Below the pieces are notes generated by a model. It was given only the letters and a program-made list of their open reading frames with translations, was not told the DNA's origin and searched no databases. Shown in pieces: positions 1-8,897 of a stretch of DNA of 64,000 nt; position 1 is the stretch's first letter; each line of letters opens with the position of its first letter. The DNA is from JAICYJ01 sp038212095 (GTDB lineage: Bacteria; Actinomycetota; Thermoleophilia; Gaiellales; JAICJC01): NCBI GenBank assembly GCA_038212095.1, contig JBBQUW010000001.1, forward strand, positions 115,276-179,275, read 5' to 3'. The position numbers and the translations under genes are program-made.

Positions 1-2
1 TC

Positions 3-401
3 GAGCAGGCCATTGTCTGCCGACTGGTGAATCGGGGCTGCTCGGACGAGGACATCGCCGCCTACTTCGACCACCACCAACTTCCCCGCCACATGGAGGA
101 GCGCGGCCGGACACGCGGCTACGGGTGGTTAGAGGACGGCATCGTCACGGCACGCGGTCGAACGAGCCTGGGGGACAGCAGGAGTACAACAGGTGCAGCA
201 CATGTGAGTCAGACGGATGAGACTCTCGGCGGGGGAGACTCGCCGGTGGAGCCGAAGAAGGCTGTGCGTGATGGCCGCAAGCGGTGGGGAATCTTGCGGG
301 ACATGGTGTGTGGCCAGCCCGGCCGCGAGCTTGTCGCGGAGGTGATGGCACGGTTCGGCATCAGCCGCGCGCAGGTCTTGGGCAGTTCGTCTTCGTTCTG
401 A
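3..401 (+). CDS. Primase/helicase-like C-terminal fragment, 5' end outside window
   Basis: The frame is open from the first bases of the window, so the gene begins upstream; the first in-window start (GTG 27) is inside the domain. The opening stretch (AIVCRLVNRGCSDEDI, then an aromatic YFDHH and GYGWLEDGI) resembles the helical segment after the primase domain in replication proteins of actinobacterial integrative elements. A second helical part (ELVAEVMARFGISRAQV) could be a helix-turn-helix. The last residues are low-complexity serine, so the 3' end may be altered. The family assignment is from pattern memory and is tentative. It is the first sign that the left 20 kb is mobile DNA. Confidence 0.4.
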   Translation, partial: EQAIVCRLVNRGCSDEDIAAYFDHHQLPRHMEERGRTRGYGWLEDGIVTARGRTSLGDSRSTTGAAHVSQTDETLGGGDSPVEPKKAVRDGRKRWGILRDMVCGQPGRELVAEVMARFGISRAQVLGSSSSF

Positions 402-766
402 GCGACTCGACTTCCCAGCGACTCGACATCGCAACGACAGACGCGAACGGCCGGTATGTGCATCTGATCGCGGTTGGCGTCGCCCAGCCTCGCCTCAAGG
501 TAGCTGCTCTGATACCGCTGAGCAGCTAGCGGCGGAACGAGCGCACCCCTCGTAACGCGGACGGCAGGGCGACCGCAGAAAAGAAGGCTCATTGCAAATG
601 AGCCTCTCCAGCGGCTCAGGCACGGCCAAACCCGTCCTCAGCGCGGCTGCCACGGGAACCCGTCGCACGTCAGGCTCATCTAATCTGGCGTCATGCAGCG
701 GCGGTCGGGGGTGGGGCATTCATCGCCTTCGGGCGATGCGATAATGCGAGCGGTATCCTCTCAGAC
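402..766. other. Non-coding gap
   Basis: No convincing gene. It contains a perfect short hairpin (586-604) and, at 681-686, a TAATCT element exactly 6 nt before an ATG (693) whose reading frame runs into the next gene and looks non-coding. The promoter of the zinc-ribbon gene lies at its right end (TATCCT at 754-759). Confidence 0.4.
586..604 (-). terminator. Hairpin with T-rich tail on minus strand
   Basis: GGCTCATT-GCA-AATGAGCC forms a perfect 8-bp stem with a 3-nt loop. Read on the minus strand it is followed by TTCTTTTCT, as in an intrinsic terminator. No minus-strand gene is now seen to its right, so it may be a relic. Confidence 0.4.
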
Positions 767-1327
767 GTGTCCTTCTGCCAGTACTGCGGATCGGAAACGA
801 CGCAAGCTGCGAGGTTCTGCGCGACGTGCGGGCAGCCGCTTTCCCAGTTCGCAGTTGCCGAGTCGTCCCACCAGAGTGCGCGAGGCGGCGTGAGCGCCAA
901 GTGGAGGAACTGGCTTCCGGGTGTGATTCTCGCGGTCGCCGGGTTCTGCATCCTGGGCCTTTCGATAGTGGCCGTGTACCGGTCGAGTCAACCTGAGCGA
1001 ACAACGACGGTCACGATCCACAACGACTTGCCGTATACGGTGCAGCTAGGCGAGTGTTCAGACACCACCTTCATCATGGGGTCAAATGGGGAGTGCGTCG
1101 AGTACTCCATGCTCGACCGAGTGTTCGTGGAACCTGGTGAGTATGCGACCCTGACGGTGGGCCTCCACGACGTACAGATCGTCATGAAAGACGACGGCAA
1201 CGTCAGGCTCGGCTGCCTTCACTACCAGTTCGACGACAGCAACGCCGATTCCGTCGTCTACATCAATGCCAGCGAGTACCGGCCATGCCTGGATCAAACA
1301 CCCGCAGTTCCCGTCCCGTTTCGTTGA
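767..1327 (+). CDS. Zinc-ribbon membrane protein
   Basis: A 186-aa protein. Residues 4-22 form a two-knuckle zinc ribbon (FCQYCG then FCATCG). A single membrane helix follows at about residues 50-70 (LPGVILAVAGFCILGLSIV), then an extracytoplasmic beta-rich domain with four cysteines. The expected topology is a cytoplasmic zinc ribbon with the C-terminal domain outside. The GTG start is supported by TATCCT at 754-759, 7 nt upstream, the leaderless arrangement common in this window. The function of the outer domain is unknown. It is one of the few intact genes in the left region. Confidence 0.7.
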   Translation: MSFCQYCGSETTQAARFCATCGQPLSQFAVAESSHQSARGGVSAKWRNWLPGVILAVAGFCILGLSIVAVYRSSQPERTTTVTIHNDLPYTVQLGECSDTTFIMGSNGECVEYSMLDRVFVEPGEYATLTVGLHDVQIVMKDDGNVRLGCLHYQFDDSNADSVVYINASEYRPCLDQTPAVPVPFR

Positions 1328-2250
1328 CTCGAACATGGCGAGGACGGGAGCGCATGCCGCGGTGACTGAGAGCAACGGGAGAGTCGTTATCGCCATCGTG
1401 GGTGCACGCGATAGCGGCTTGTCCGGTACTCGCAGGCCAATCGGTTGACGCTTCCGGGCTGGGTAACGAAATCCCCCTATTAGCCCGCGTGGTGTCCAAA
1501 TCACCCGCGCAGTTGAGGCAGTGTGGGCGGTGTTCGTGGTGGACATGGTCATCCTCGCAGTAGGAATGGTTCCATCGACGGCGATGAGGCTCTCCGTCCG
1601 GCCAAGGGGTAGAATCGGTTCGTGGATTGGCAGACCGCAGGATGAGTGGTGAACCGCGATTGGTGGACGCGGTGCCGGAGTTGTCGGCAGTGTTGGATCG
1701 GGAACTGCGTCTGGGTGGTCATCTGGAACTGGCTGACCTATCGCTGAGGTTCGCCTGTTCGGCTGCGAGTACGAGTCGAATGCAGCCTCATTGCGTTTCG
1801 TTGCCTCGCTGAGAAGGCAGGATGTACCCCGACTTACTCAACTGGATGTGGGCAAGCAACGTCCAGACCGGCTGAGCCGATTCTGGCTCTGGTTGGATGG
1901 AAATGTGCCGGTCGCGCTTGGAATCAATGGCCTCGGGACGCTGAGACCACGTCTGCATCAGATCGGAACGCGACCGCCTTGGGGCCATACGCAAGCCAAG
2001 TCCGAGATGAGTTGGATCCCGACCACGAGGCACTCGTCGGAGCCAGAACACTGACCACGAGCGTGGCAACGGCCAGATTTACGCTGTTGCCAGCGGAGAC
2101 ACTCCCGCGTCCTCGACGTTCTGAGCGCCGCTCTGCCGCCCTGGGGGAGAAGTGGCGGTGATGCCCCGGCCTGCCACTGGCATGGCTTCACAGCGCCGCT
2201 GGATACGCGCTGTGGCCTGCGGTTGAGAGGGCGGTACACTTCCTCTCGTA
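1328..2250. other. Gene-poor stretch with decayed coding traces
   Basis: No intact gene. A TAGAAT element at 1610-1615 sits 6 nt before GTG 1622, but that frame stops after seven codons. An adjacent frame (from TTG 1627) and a third frame (about 1746-2054) each read like protein for 40-80 codons, suggesting one gene broken by frameshifts. A copy of the dispersed palindromic repeat lies on the minus strand at 2083-2146. The right end holds the promoter of the next gene. Confidence 0.35.
2083..2146 (-). repeat. Dispersed palindromic repeat, copy 1
   Basis: On the minus strand this reads GGCGGCAGAGCGGCGCTCAG followed by AACGTCGAGG and GCGGGAGTGTC. It matches the copies at 6404, 7373, 8694 and 10816 with scattered substitutions. 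The core GGCGCTCAGAACGTC is an imperfect version of a 7-bp inverted repeat. Confidence 0.55.
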
Positions 2251-2799
2251 GTGGGACGATTTGCCGTTGTGCTTGCGCTCACGCTAGTCGCCATCGGCGT
2301 GACGCCGTCGTCCGCCTCCGCGAAGGAAGGCGCTAAAGCCACGCTCACGACGAGCCTCCCACTGAATGCCAAACCAGGAGATCGGATCAAGGTCGCCTGG
2401 ACGCTGTCGCTCGTGCAGAGCGGGGCACGCGTTCCGTTCGGCGCTTCCGGGGTTTTTGTCAGGCTCCGAAGCGCGTCACATGACTTAGCGACCTCGGCGT
2501 TCGCCCCCCAAGACAACGGCACGTACAGCGCCATCGTTGTCGTCCCAGAAGGGGGGATTGGCGACGTTCAAATCGGCCTTCGTGGGACACCGTCCGACAT
2601 GTTCTTCCCGATTACGAACGACCCCTTGCCCGGAGCTTTGCGAGCGACACCGCCACCTACCCCCGGCCAGCACCCCTCGAACATCTGGCCGCGTACCCTC
2701 CTTGCGATTGCAGGAGTGATCGGTGCCGTCGCGCTCTTGATCCTCGCCGCCCGCCGTCTTCGCGGCAGCCACAATCAAGCCGGTCACGTCAGACCCTAA
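2251..2799 (+). CDS. Secreted Ig-like (YtkA/FixH-type) protein with C-terminal anchor
   Basis: A 182-aa protein. A signal peptide (residues 1-24, ending ASA/K) is followed by an Ig-like beta domain (about 28-115) with the GVFVRL and VPEGGIGDVQIGLRG strands typical of YtkA/FixH-like folds. A proline/threonine linker leads to a C-terminal membrane helix (about 147-167) and a basic tail. It is probably displayed on the outer face of the membrane. The GTG start is supported by TACACT at 2235-2240. The fold is assigned by pattern; the substrate or partner is unknown. Confidence 0.65.
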   Translation: MGRFAVVLALTLVAIGVTPSSASAKEGAKATLTTSLPLNAKPGDRIKVAWTLSLVQSGARVPFGASGVFVRLRSASHDLATSAFAPQDNGTYSAIVVVPEGGIGDVQIGLRGTPSDMFFPITNDPLPGALRATPPPTPGQHPSNIWPRTLLAIAGVIGAVALLILAARRLRGSHNQAGHVRP

Positions 2800-2843
2800 C
2801 CAGCGCCCCATTGCCACGGACGATCTCAGATACTGGCGTTTCC

Positions 2844-3369
2844 ATGCGGCGCTTGTTGATCGCGGTGTTCGGGTGCCTGGTCGCCAGCGTCGTCGCATCG
2901 TGCTCATCCCACAGCAAACAGTCCAAGTTCGGGATCGTCTGGCGCAGCGTCAACCCCGTCAGTCCACTACGTGACGCGGTGTCCGGTGACGCGGCCGTCT
3001 GCCTCCTCGTTACACGCGGGCGACACCAGCTTCAACCACGGCAACAGCAGCCTGCACGTCATCCTGTGGCCGCACGGCCACCTCCGCGCCGGACGACTGC
3101 CGGGCGGCGGCAGCTACGCGACCATCCGAGCAGACGGCTCGATCTGGGCGAAGCTGGGCTGGTGGCGCTCAGTGCCAGGGACGCTTACCGTCACCGGGCA
3201 ACGACTCGACGCGCCAGGCCCACCATTCCACGCCGACGTAACGGCTGGATACGGCGACACAGGATTCCAACCAACAGGCGTCACCTTCCCCAGCACTGGC
3301 TGCTGGCAGGTGATCGGCCACATCGGCAACGCAAGGCTGAGCTTCACCGTCCTCGTCACCAAGATGTAG
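2844..3369 (+). pseudogene. Lipoprotein gene broken by a frameshift
   Basis: The ATG at 2844 opens a lipoprotein signal peptide (MRRLLIAVFGCLVASVVASC, lipobox VASC), but that frame soon becomes nonsense. The mature domain continues in another frame from about 2935 to the stop at 3367-3369: CPVT, LHVILWPHGHLRAGRLPGGG, a DGSIWAKLGWWR segment and a C-terminal FPSTGCWQV. Both halves look well conserved, so one indel between about 2905 and 2950 explains it. The C-terminal GCW motif resembles GCYAYQADG in the intact lipoprotein at 12276-12872, so the two may be relatives. This is either a real pseudogene or a sequencing error. Confidence 0.6.
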
Positions 3370-3534
3370 GCATCGTGCCGACCCAACTACCCCCAGCAAG
3401 CCGCACCCATCCAGCCGACCCCGAAGCACGCCCTCGGCGTCACTGCGCCGCCACAGCAGCCGCCCAGTGCCTGGAAGCTGGCTCACTGGTATGATTGCTC
3501 CGAGGCGTGTGGCGAAGGTTGGGAGTTTGGGGAC

Positions 3535-3792
3535 GTGGGAATGGTGGTTTTCGGAGTTGCGTGTGCGATGTCCTTCGTGGCAGGGGTCGGTATGCTTGCG
3601 TATCTTTCGCTCCACAGGCAGCGGACGGCATGGCTACTTGCGCCGTCAATCGTCTTGATCGGGATACTGGCGTTGTCCTCGACTCATGCGAACTGGTTCT
3701 ACTTATCGGTCTTCGTCACGGTAAGCTGGTTCGCGGGGTTGATCGTCGGGTCATTCGGTGCGGCTTGGGGGCAGTTGCTGCGGGGCCAGTGA
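3535..3792 (+). CDS. Small membrane protein
   Basis: An 85-aa protein with three hydrophobic helices (about 3-24, 32-50, 54-78) and no recognised motif. GTG 3535 is the first start; ATG 3541 would give nearly the same protein. It looks like an orphan inner-membrane protein; function unknown. Confidence 0.5.
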   Translation: MGMVVFGVACAMSFVAGVGMLAYLSLHRQRTAWLLAPSIVLIGILALSSTHANWFYLSVFVTVSWFAGLIVGSFGAAWGQLLRGQ

Positions 3793-3889
3793 AAGATGAC
3801 CGATGGCGGCAGCCCGGTGACCAATGGTCGAAGGCACCACGGGCAAGCAACCCGGTCAGCATCGCGGGTCGAAGAGCCGCACCGGCGCA

Positions 3890-4141
3890 TCACGACTCTG
3901 GTTCTGCGGAGATTGCGTCCCGTCGTGACCGCCGCGACCGTTGGACGCGCACTGGTATGACTACGACAGTCAGCCACACAATGACTCCACCAAGGAACAA
4001 CCACCACGAGAACAACAAGCCGAATGCTATGAGATACAGCGCAGTGCCCAAGCCCAGGAACGTTCGCACGAGCGCCGACACCGCCTCCGGTTTGTAGGCA
4101 CGCTGTCGCGGGACAGCCCACGGGAGCGTCACAAAACACAC
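3890..4141 (-). CDS. Small membrane protein, possibly 5'-truncated
   Basis: The open minus frame has two clear hydrophobic helices (SALVRTFLGLGTALYLIAFG and LLFSWWLFLGGVIVWL) and a basic tail. The same frame continues upstream with another hydrophobic stretch (FISLLVVHSIAFGAGTV) but without a good start codon; GTG 4141 is the best available. The upstream DNA contains a TATAAT-like sequence out of register with any start. It is probably a remnant of a longer membrane protein. Confidence 0.35.
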   Translation of the reverse strand: MCFVTLPWAVPRQRAYKPEAVSALVRTFLGLGTALYLIAFGLLFSWWLFLGGVIVWLTVVVIPVRVQRSRRSRRDAISAEPES

Positions 4142-4553
4142 CGTGCCCGCCCCGAAGGCGATACTGTGTACAACAAGTAATGATATGAAACGTGGTGAAA
4201 AACTTTGGCCCCAGGGTCTCGGAGTCAGGTGATTATAACCAAAGCCAGTAACTACGTCGCGGCCCAGGTGACGGGGCCCCTGGGAACGACGACGGCAACG
4301 TGACATCAGGCGGCTCTGGGTAAAACTGGACGGCCTCCACCCCCTGGCACGCACCCTGCCGAGTTCGTCTAGGGGAGGTACCGCGATGATGAGCCTCCCG
4401 ACCGCTCCAACGGCACATGCCCTCGCGTGTACGGGCTTTCCGTCCTCGTGGCCAAGCGAGGGTCTGAACGCCATTCTCCCGTGTTGTCGCTGCTGGAGAC
4501 ACCGAGCGCCATGTCGGTCTTGTGAGGGCGGGAGATTGGCTCTCATGCGGCTC

Positions 4554-5585
4554 TCACGCCTCTGGTTGCGGGGAGGATGCTCGCCCCCCGCCAGTAGTCG
4601 TGAGCAGTTCATTCTGCGAGGGGAAGAAGTGATGATCTGCGTCCAGGGGATCGATCAGGCGATGTAGTCGGTCAGGGTCGGCCAGGCGAGCGATGAGGAC
4701 GTCAACATCGACGCCATGGTCGAGAGGGACGGCGGGGTCGTTGGCGTAGCGGTCGAACTGGAATCTGGTGTCACGGCCACGGCCCTCGCGGTGGACGTGG
4801 ACGAGGCCGGAGTGGTCGCAGGGGAACGATTTCCAGAAGTTGTAGCCGCTCTGGAGGATGACGCCGACGCCGGGTACCTCTCGGATTTGCCCTTCGTCAT
4901 CGACGACCTGCTTCGTGGCGAGCGTGAGGCCGGTGGCCTTGGGGTTGTCGAACTCTGCCGCGACCGCGATCTGGTACTGCCGCGCCTGGAGTCTCCAGCG
5001 GCGGGAGATGATATCGGTGCCGTCGTCTGGCACGATGAAGCTGGCGAACACGGGCAGCGTGTAGCCGCCCACCTCCTCTCGGCCGAGGCGCAGCTTGTCG
5101 TGCAACCACACTTCCTGCGGCTGGCTCAGGAGGCGGACGTAGCGTAGCTTCCTACTGTTCCAGCCGATCCGAGCCACGCCATCGATCTGCTCGTGGTGGC
5201 GCAGGCGACTGGCCTTGCGCTCGTGTTGCGCTTCCAGCTTCTCCTCCTCCTGGCGCTCCAGCCGTGCTTCGAGCTTGGCCTCCTCCTGGCGTCCGCGGCA
5301 CGCGCTGCCTTTCGCGGCAGCAGATGGACTGGGCTTGGCAGTATCGGACGGTGTTGCATAGATGTTCGGTCGTCGCAGTCCCACGAGGAACTCGAACGGC
5401 ACCCCGACCCCCCTCCACTGCAACCGCCGCTTTCCCGCCTCGGTACGAGACACGGTCTCGCCCCCTGGCCGCTTGTGCCTCTCGATCAACCCGCGATCCA
5501 CAAGCCATTTGACATCCCTGTATGCCGCAGAGCGTCAGGGGGTACGAGTGTCACTTTGGCAACGCGTTACCCGGATGACCGTCAC
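4554..5585 (-). pseudogene. Winged-helix/coiled-coil protein with in-frame stop
   Basis: From GTG 5585 the frame reads a winged-helix start (VTVIRVTRCQSD), then TGA at 5535-5537, then resumes in the same frame with AAYRDVKWLVDRGLIERHK and SRTEAGKR, the recognition and wing parts of a MarR/replication-relaxation-like domain. After the TGA the only start is GTG 5501, which would remove the first helices. The rest has a charged coiled coil (about 60-100 residues after GTG 5501, rich in EEAKLEA and EEEKLEA) and a C-terminal domain of about 200 residues I do not recognise. The stop falls where a leucine or tryptophan would be expected. It may be a recent nonsense mutation, or expression could restart at 5501. 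Confidence 0.5.
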
Positions 5586-5970
5586 CGCGTGCCGACTCAG
5601 GCTCGCGCGTCAGACCCCGAGCTACGAGCAGTTCCCGGTGCAGACTCGCAAGTGGATCGCACTGGTTGGCGGGTAGCGGCCGGTGACTTTTACCCAGCCC
5701 GGCGCGGTGGCACCCGCGTCGTGCGCTGTTGCTTCGACCGCCACGGCCCAGTCAGCTTGGTCGCCGAGCCGGGGGTGGGATTCTCTGCCGCCACTAGTAG
5801 ATCGTTTCGCTCGACGAAACACGCCGGACTCGGCCATCTTCGCGGACAGCGTGCGGTAATACCGGGACAGCACCTGGATGCTTTCACATAACCCTGGTGA
5901 GCCGATTGGAGCGACGGGGCGAGGTCGCCGCAGCGCACCGCTATGTCGGAGAGCCGCTACGACGTAGGCG
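5586..5970. other. Gap with a possible minus-strand remnant
   Basis: No intact gene. On the minus strand about 60 codons in the 5680-5900 area read like protein (ESIQVLSRYYRTLSAKM, then AESGVF), without a proper start or a recognisable family. It is directly upstream of the winged-helix gene and in the same orientation, so it could be a decayed neighbour. Confidence 0.3.
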
Positions 5971-6282
5971 TCACGTCTGGCGCTTCGACTCCACAGCCCA
6001 CCACCCTTGTAAGGCGTCGATGAGGCCGGTCGCCCTATCCCCAAAGCCCGGCCCGAGCCCGTAGTCCTCGTCCAGCATCGTTTCTATGAAGGCCGCGATC
6101 TCTGCCGAGGATTCGCCACGTTGGATACGTCCCAGGACTGGCAAGACGAGATCGTCGTACTCATCCCGGATTCCGTCGATAGTGTCGTCCCCTGGTTTGA
6201 GCGGGTGAAAGACACTCAGAGGATCCCAAGCGACGAACGCCGCACGCACTGCCGACTCTCTCGCCTTCATGATCGCGGACAT
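5971..6282 (-). CDS. Small acidic hypothetical protein
   Basis: A 103-aa protein starting MSAIMKARESAVRAAFVAWD. It has a conserved-looking DEYDDLVLPVLGRIQRGE segment and an acidic C-terminus, predicted mostly helical and cytoplasmic. The pattern of a WDPL, a DEYD box and a helix ending in glycine recalls DUF1871-like immunity or housekeeping proteins, but that link is weak. The start at 6282 is supported by GATACT ending 6 nt upstream; the frame is open further 5' but that part looks non-coding. Isolated gene, function unknown. Confidence 0.55.
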   Translation of the reverse strand: MSAIMKARESAVRAAFVAWDPLSVFHPLKPGDDTIDGIRDEYDDLVLPVLGRIQRGESSAEIAAFIETMLDEDYGLGPGFGDRATGLIDALQGWWAVESKRQT

Positions 6283-6403
6283 AAGCGCAGTATCGCAAGG
6301 ACGAAGAAGCCTCGCTCGAGGCCGCCTCAGCCCGGACTGTAAGCAAGTGCGCCTCGCGCCGGGCTGTGAAGTCCCGCAAGCGCCGAGACAAGGCACCACC
6401 AGT

Positions 6404-6474
6404 GCATCACCGCGAGGGCGGCAGAATGGCGCTCAGAGCGTCAGGGTGCGGGGGAGTGTCACTATGACTGGCGA
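6404..6474 (+). repeat. Dispersed palindromic repeat, copy 2
   Basis: GCATCACCGCGAGGGCGGCA is followed by GAATGGCGCTCAGAGCGTCA and a GGGGGAGTGTCAC tail. It lies between two minus-strand genes (6527-6688 and 5971-6282). Confidence 0.6.
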
Positions 6475-6526
6475 TGGTGTCGCCAGGTGTTGTCGCAGCC
6501 TGTAGCCAGCTTGCAGGCTCTCGTGT

Positions 6527-6688
6527 TTAGCGTCTGTGGGATCGTCGCCACCACGTTCTGGCGAATCCGACGATCACGAGTACGGCACCGGCGATGAGCA
6601 GGACGGAAGCGTTGATGATGACCCCGACCAGGATGAGCGCATCCCCGGCGAGCATCACCCGATCCATTCGTTTCAGCCGCTCCAGCAT
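6527..6688 (-). CDS. Small two-helix membrane protein (53 aa)
   Basis: ATG 6688 gives MLERLKRMDRVMLAGDALIL, then VGVIINASVLLIAGAVLVIV and a basic tail ending WWRRSHRR. It has one or two hydrophobic helices flanked by positive charge. TAAGAT ends exactly 6 nt before the ATG, the leaderless spacing seen elsewhere in the window, which supports a real gene despite its size. Function unknown. Confidence 0.5.
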   Translation of the reverse strand: MLERLKRMDRVMLAGDALILVGVIINASVLLIAGAVLVIVGFARTWWRRSHRR

Positions 6689-6728
6689 CGGGCCATCTTA
6701 CCGGGCGATGGGATCTCGAGGCGCGCGT

Positions 6729-6822
6729 GCGGCCGTTCATCGACGTTGCCGCTGGCGAGGCTCATTTCTCAGCGGGGAGTCCTCATTCTCAACTCGGCAG
6801 GGGGCCTTGCGGGGGTGGGGTG
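6729..6822 (+). repeat. 94-bp dispersed repeat B, copy 1
   Basis: Nearly identical to 9948-10043. It begins GCGGCCGTTCATCGACGTTG and contains two internal CTCATT(T)CTCA boxes. The two copies differ mainly by single-base length changes in T and G runs. No transposase lies near either copy. Confidence 0.7.
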
Positions 6823-6948
6823 CCGTCTGGTTTGACTGGAGCAACCTGACAGCCCGCTGGCGTCCTTGCCGAGGAGGATGACTGGCGGCAGATCGAAGAT
6901 GAGCCGGACAACGCCTGAGGAAGAGACGCAGTCCGGCTCTTGATCTGG

Positions 6949-7252
6949 CTATACGGCGGTCAGTATGCCGGTTTCGACTTCGTCGTAGTAGGAGATCGAC
7001 AGGGAGTCAATCTCGACGCCCGCTTTGCCCATCGCGTCCTTTCAACTCGGGCATGGCAAAGAGTGCTCGTGCCGCCTGCTGGGAGTCGAAGGTGTGCGTG
7101 ATGACGATCTCATTGGGATCTTCGGTCGAACGCATCACCTGGTGGGCGCGCACGCCGTGCTCGACCTGATGTGGCTTGAAACTGTCGTAGATTGGCTTCC
7201 ACGCGTCGAAGTCGGCGACTCGGTGGCGGACAAGTGCGATGGTGCTCGGCAT
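6949..7252 (-). pseudogene. ABM-type (dimeric alpha-beta barrel) protein with one-base frameshift
   Basis: From ATG 7252 the protein reads STIALVRHRVADFDAWKPIY and then EDPNEIVITHTFDS, typical of antibiotic-biosynthesis-monooxygenase-like ferredoxin-fold proteins. After FAMPELK the frame goes wrong and stops at 7007. Removing one G (plus-strand CC at 7038-7039) restores DAMGKAGVEIDSLSISYYDE and a normal stop at 6949-6951, about 100 aa in all. A Shine-Dalgarno-like AAAGGGGG precedes the start. Members of this family are usually small cytoplasmic dimers, oxygenases or stress proteins; no substrate can be inferred. A second, worse-decayed relative lies at 8898-9032. Confidence 0.65.
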
Positions 7253-7372
7253 GAAATGCCCCCTTTCGGGGCGGGGTGCCCGGCTGCGAAGAAACGGGCC
7301 TCAGGAGAAGCGCGCAACGAGGCGGTACGCAGCACCCTACTCCTACCAAGTCCACAATACGGCGGCATCGAC

Positions 7373-7424
7373 CGCCATCTCCGCGACGGGGCAGAATGGC
7401 GCTCAGAGCGCCAGGCGACCTCGT
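7373..7424 (+). repeat. Dispersed palindromic repeat, copy 3
   Basis: CCATCTCCGCGACGGGGCAG is followed by AATGGCGCTCAGAGCGCCAGG. This copy has the perfect 15-nt core GGCGCTC-A-GAGCGCC. It lies just downstream of the minus-strand lipoprotein gene at 7477-7878. Confidence 0.6.
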
Positions 7425-7476
7425 AGTCACATCCGGCCAGGGAGCCGGGGAAGCCCGCGTCCTGACACAGGGAGGG

Positions 7477-7878
7477 CTAGACCGCCCAGGGCGGCGGCTT
7501 GTCTGCCTTGTTGGCACTGCGTAGTTGGAGGTAGCGCCGACTCAACGTCGGCTTTAGGGTGCTGGCGACGAGGAGGGAGTGGTTGATCCTGCGCATCGAC
7601 GCGAGCAGCGACCTACCTGTCTGGAACGCACCCGGCTGCTCCGGGCACCTCGATGTGAGGCCCGTGCAGCTAAAGCGAGCGGCCCGCCACTCAGCCACAA
7701 GTTTCTTCTCCGTGCCAGCATCAACACCGCGTGGATGATTCGCGGCGCTCGCCCAGTTCTTCCCGCCCACGCCAACGGTCGCGTGGTTTGAGGCGGAATG
7801 CGAGGAGCTTCCTAAGCATCCCGCGCACAGCATCGCCACTGCTACGAGCACTCCAAGTGATAAGGCGCGATTACTCAA
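7477..7878 (-). CDS. Putative lipoprotein
   Basis: A 133-aa protein. The TTG start at 7878 has GGAGGA eight bases upstream (plus strand TCCTCC 7887-7892), which decides the start. Residues 1-21 form a lipoprotein signal with lipobox LCAGC; the cysteine is residue 21. The mature part is short and basic with a CTGLTSRC segment and no known domain. The C-terminal third has an unusual composition, so a frameshift cannot be excluded. Expected on the outer face of the membrane. Confidence 0.5.
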   Translation of the reverse strand: MSNRALSLGVLVAVAMLCAGCLGSSSHSASNHATVGVGGKNWASAANHPRGVDAGTEKKLVAEWRAARFSCTGLTSRCPEQPGAFQTGRSLLASMRRINHSLLVASTLKPTLSRRYLQLRSANKADKPPPWAV

Positions 7879-8024
7879 CGTTGGTTCCTCCGAATCCCAT
7901 TATGCCACGTCGCCGAGTCAGACCGCCAGGAGTTCGCCTGGGTTCGCAGAGCCGCTCAAGTGCCCGGCCGCCGCCTAGCAGGACTCGTCTAGCCCAATGT
8001 TTGGCGCGAGTGTACAATGGCGTC

Positions 8025-8321
8025 GTGAAAAGGCTGCGCGTTGCACTGATCGCCCTTTCGCTGATCGCGTTGTCAGCCGTCGCGCTTGCCTGGTTGCACA
8101 ACGTTGGCCAGTCGTCAGCGAGGCGATATCCCACAGTAGAGAAGCAGCTTGCCGACTGGAAGCACACCCACCCGGACTTCACCTGCGGTGTGGTGCAACG
8201 GACGTCTCGCTACACGGTCTTCGTCTCATGCACCAAGGGTGTCGGGAATACCAGCGATCTAGCCATGGTCGGGTTCTTCACCCCATCCGCTCCGGCGTCG
8301 ATGCGGGCAGTGGGCCGCTAG
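8025..8321 (+). CDS. Small membrane-anchored extracytoplasmic protein
   Basis: A 98-aa protein from GTG 8025 (TACAAT at 8013-8018, 6 nt upstream). Residues 1-24 form a signal anchor (KRLRVALIALSLIALSAVAL). The outer part has two cysteines (DFTCGVV and FVSCTKG) that could pair. No family recognised. It overlaps the 3' end of the minus-strand ORF at 8259-8606, which argues that one of the two tails is not functional. Confidence 0.5.
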   Translation: MKRLRVALIALSLIALSAVALAWLHNVGQSSARRYPTVEKQLADWKHTHPDFTCGVVQRTSRYTVFVSCTKGVGNTSDLAMVGFFTPSAPASMRAVGR

Positions 8322-8606
8322 GTCAGGGTCACGAGTAGTAACAGCACCACTGTGTCGGCCAGCTACCATTGTGGCCGGTACCAGTCGCTCGGTAAGGCCA
8401 CGCAGGCGGCAAGCTAAGGATCGCCCCCTGCATCTCCGCGAGGGCGGCAGAATGGCGAACGATGCGAGTGCCGCAACGATCACCAGCCAGACGACGCAGA
8501 GGATCACCCACTGCCTAAGACTCTGTACGCGAAGTGCAAACGGAATCGTGAACAAGCCAACGCCCACCAACCACCCCGCGCCTTGAGGGCCACGATGAAT
8601 AATCAC
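8259..8606 (-). CDS. Two-helix membrane protein, 3' half doubtful
   Basis: GTG 8606 is preceded by TATGCT ending 6 nt upstream. The first 60 residues look real: WLVGVGLFTIPFAL and RQWVILCVVWLVIVAALASF are membrane helices. The frame then runs through a copy of the dispersed repeat (8428-8457) into arginine-rich sequence that looks non-coding and overlaps the neighbour on the other strand. The gene was probably truncated or frameshifted near the repeat. Confidence 0.4.
   Translation of the reverse strand: MIIHRGPQGAGWLVGVGLFTIPFALRVQSLRQWVILCVVWLVIVAALASFAILPPSRRCRGRSLACRLRGLTERLVPATMVAGRHSGAVTTRDPDLAAHCPHRRRSGWGEEPDHG
8428..8457 (+). repeat. Dispersed palindromic repeat, copy 4 (partial)
   Basis: TGCATCTCCGCGAGGGCGGC followed by AGAATGGCG matches the left half of the family, then diverges. 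It lies inside the minus-strand frame at 8259-8606. Confidence 0.55.
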
Positions 8607-8693
8607 ACTTCCAGCATACGCCGAATCCCACACCCGGACAGGGGTTCACCGACGACGGGCGCGTCGGCGCAAAGCAGCGACTGCCATCCTTCC

Positions 8694-8748
8694 TGCCAGG
8701 GCGGCAGAATGGCGTTCAGAGCGCCAGGCGATCTTGTAGTGTCACATC
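8694..8748 (+). repeat. Dispersed palindromic repeat, copy 5
   Basis: GCCAGGGCGGCAGAATGGCG continues as TTCAGAGCGCCAGGCGATC and TTGTAGTGTCACATC. The core GGCGTTCAGAGCGCC has one mismatch. The end overlaps the start of a small ORF at 8741. Confidence 0.6.
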
Positions 8749-8879
8749 ATGTCGCGCTGGTGGTGGTGTCGCAGATCTTCGGCCAGCTTACGGCGACCGT
8801 CCTGGCGATGACCGAGGCGGTCAAAGCGCAGAATGCTGAGGCGAGGGAGCTTCGGGGTCGGCTGGGTCGAGTCAGATAA
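8741..8879 (+). CDS. Small helical ORF (45 aa)
   Basis: GTG 8741 opens SHHVALVVVSQIFGQLTATV, then AMTEAVKAQNAEARELRGRL, a good amphipathic or coiled-coil helix. It starts at the edge of repeat copy 5. Such helices occur in transposase leucine zippers and small regulators, but nothing more specific can be said. It may be a fragment of a longer gene. Confidence 0.3.
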
Positions 8880-8897
8880 GGGTTCATCATCGCGGCA

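Noticed and set aside
693..893. Small leaderless ORF from ATG 693
   Set aside because: The promoter spacing is ideal, but the frame overlaps the better supported zinc-ribbon gene and its sequence looks non-coding.
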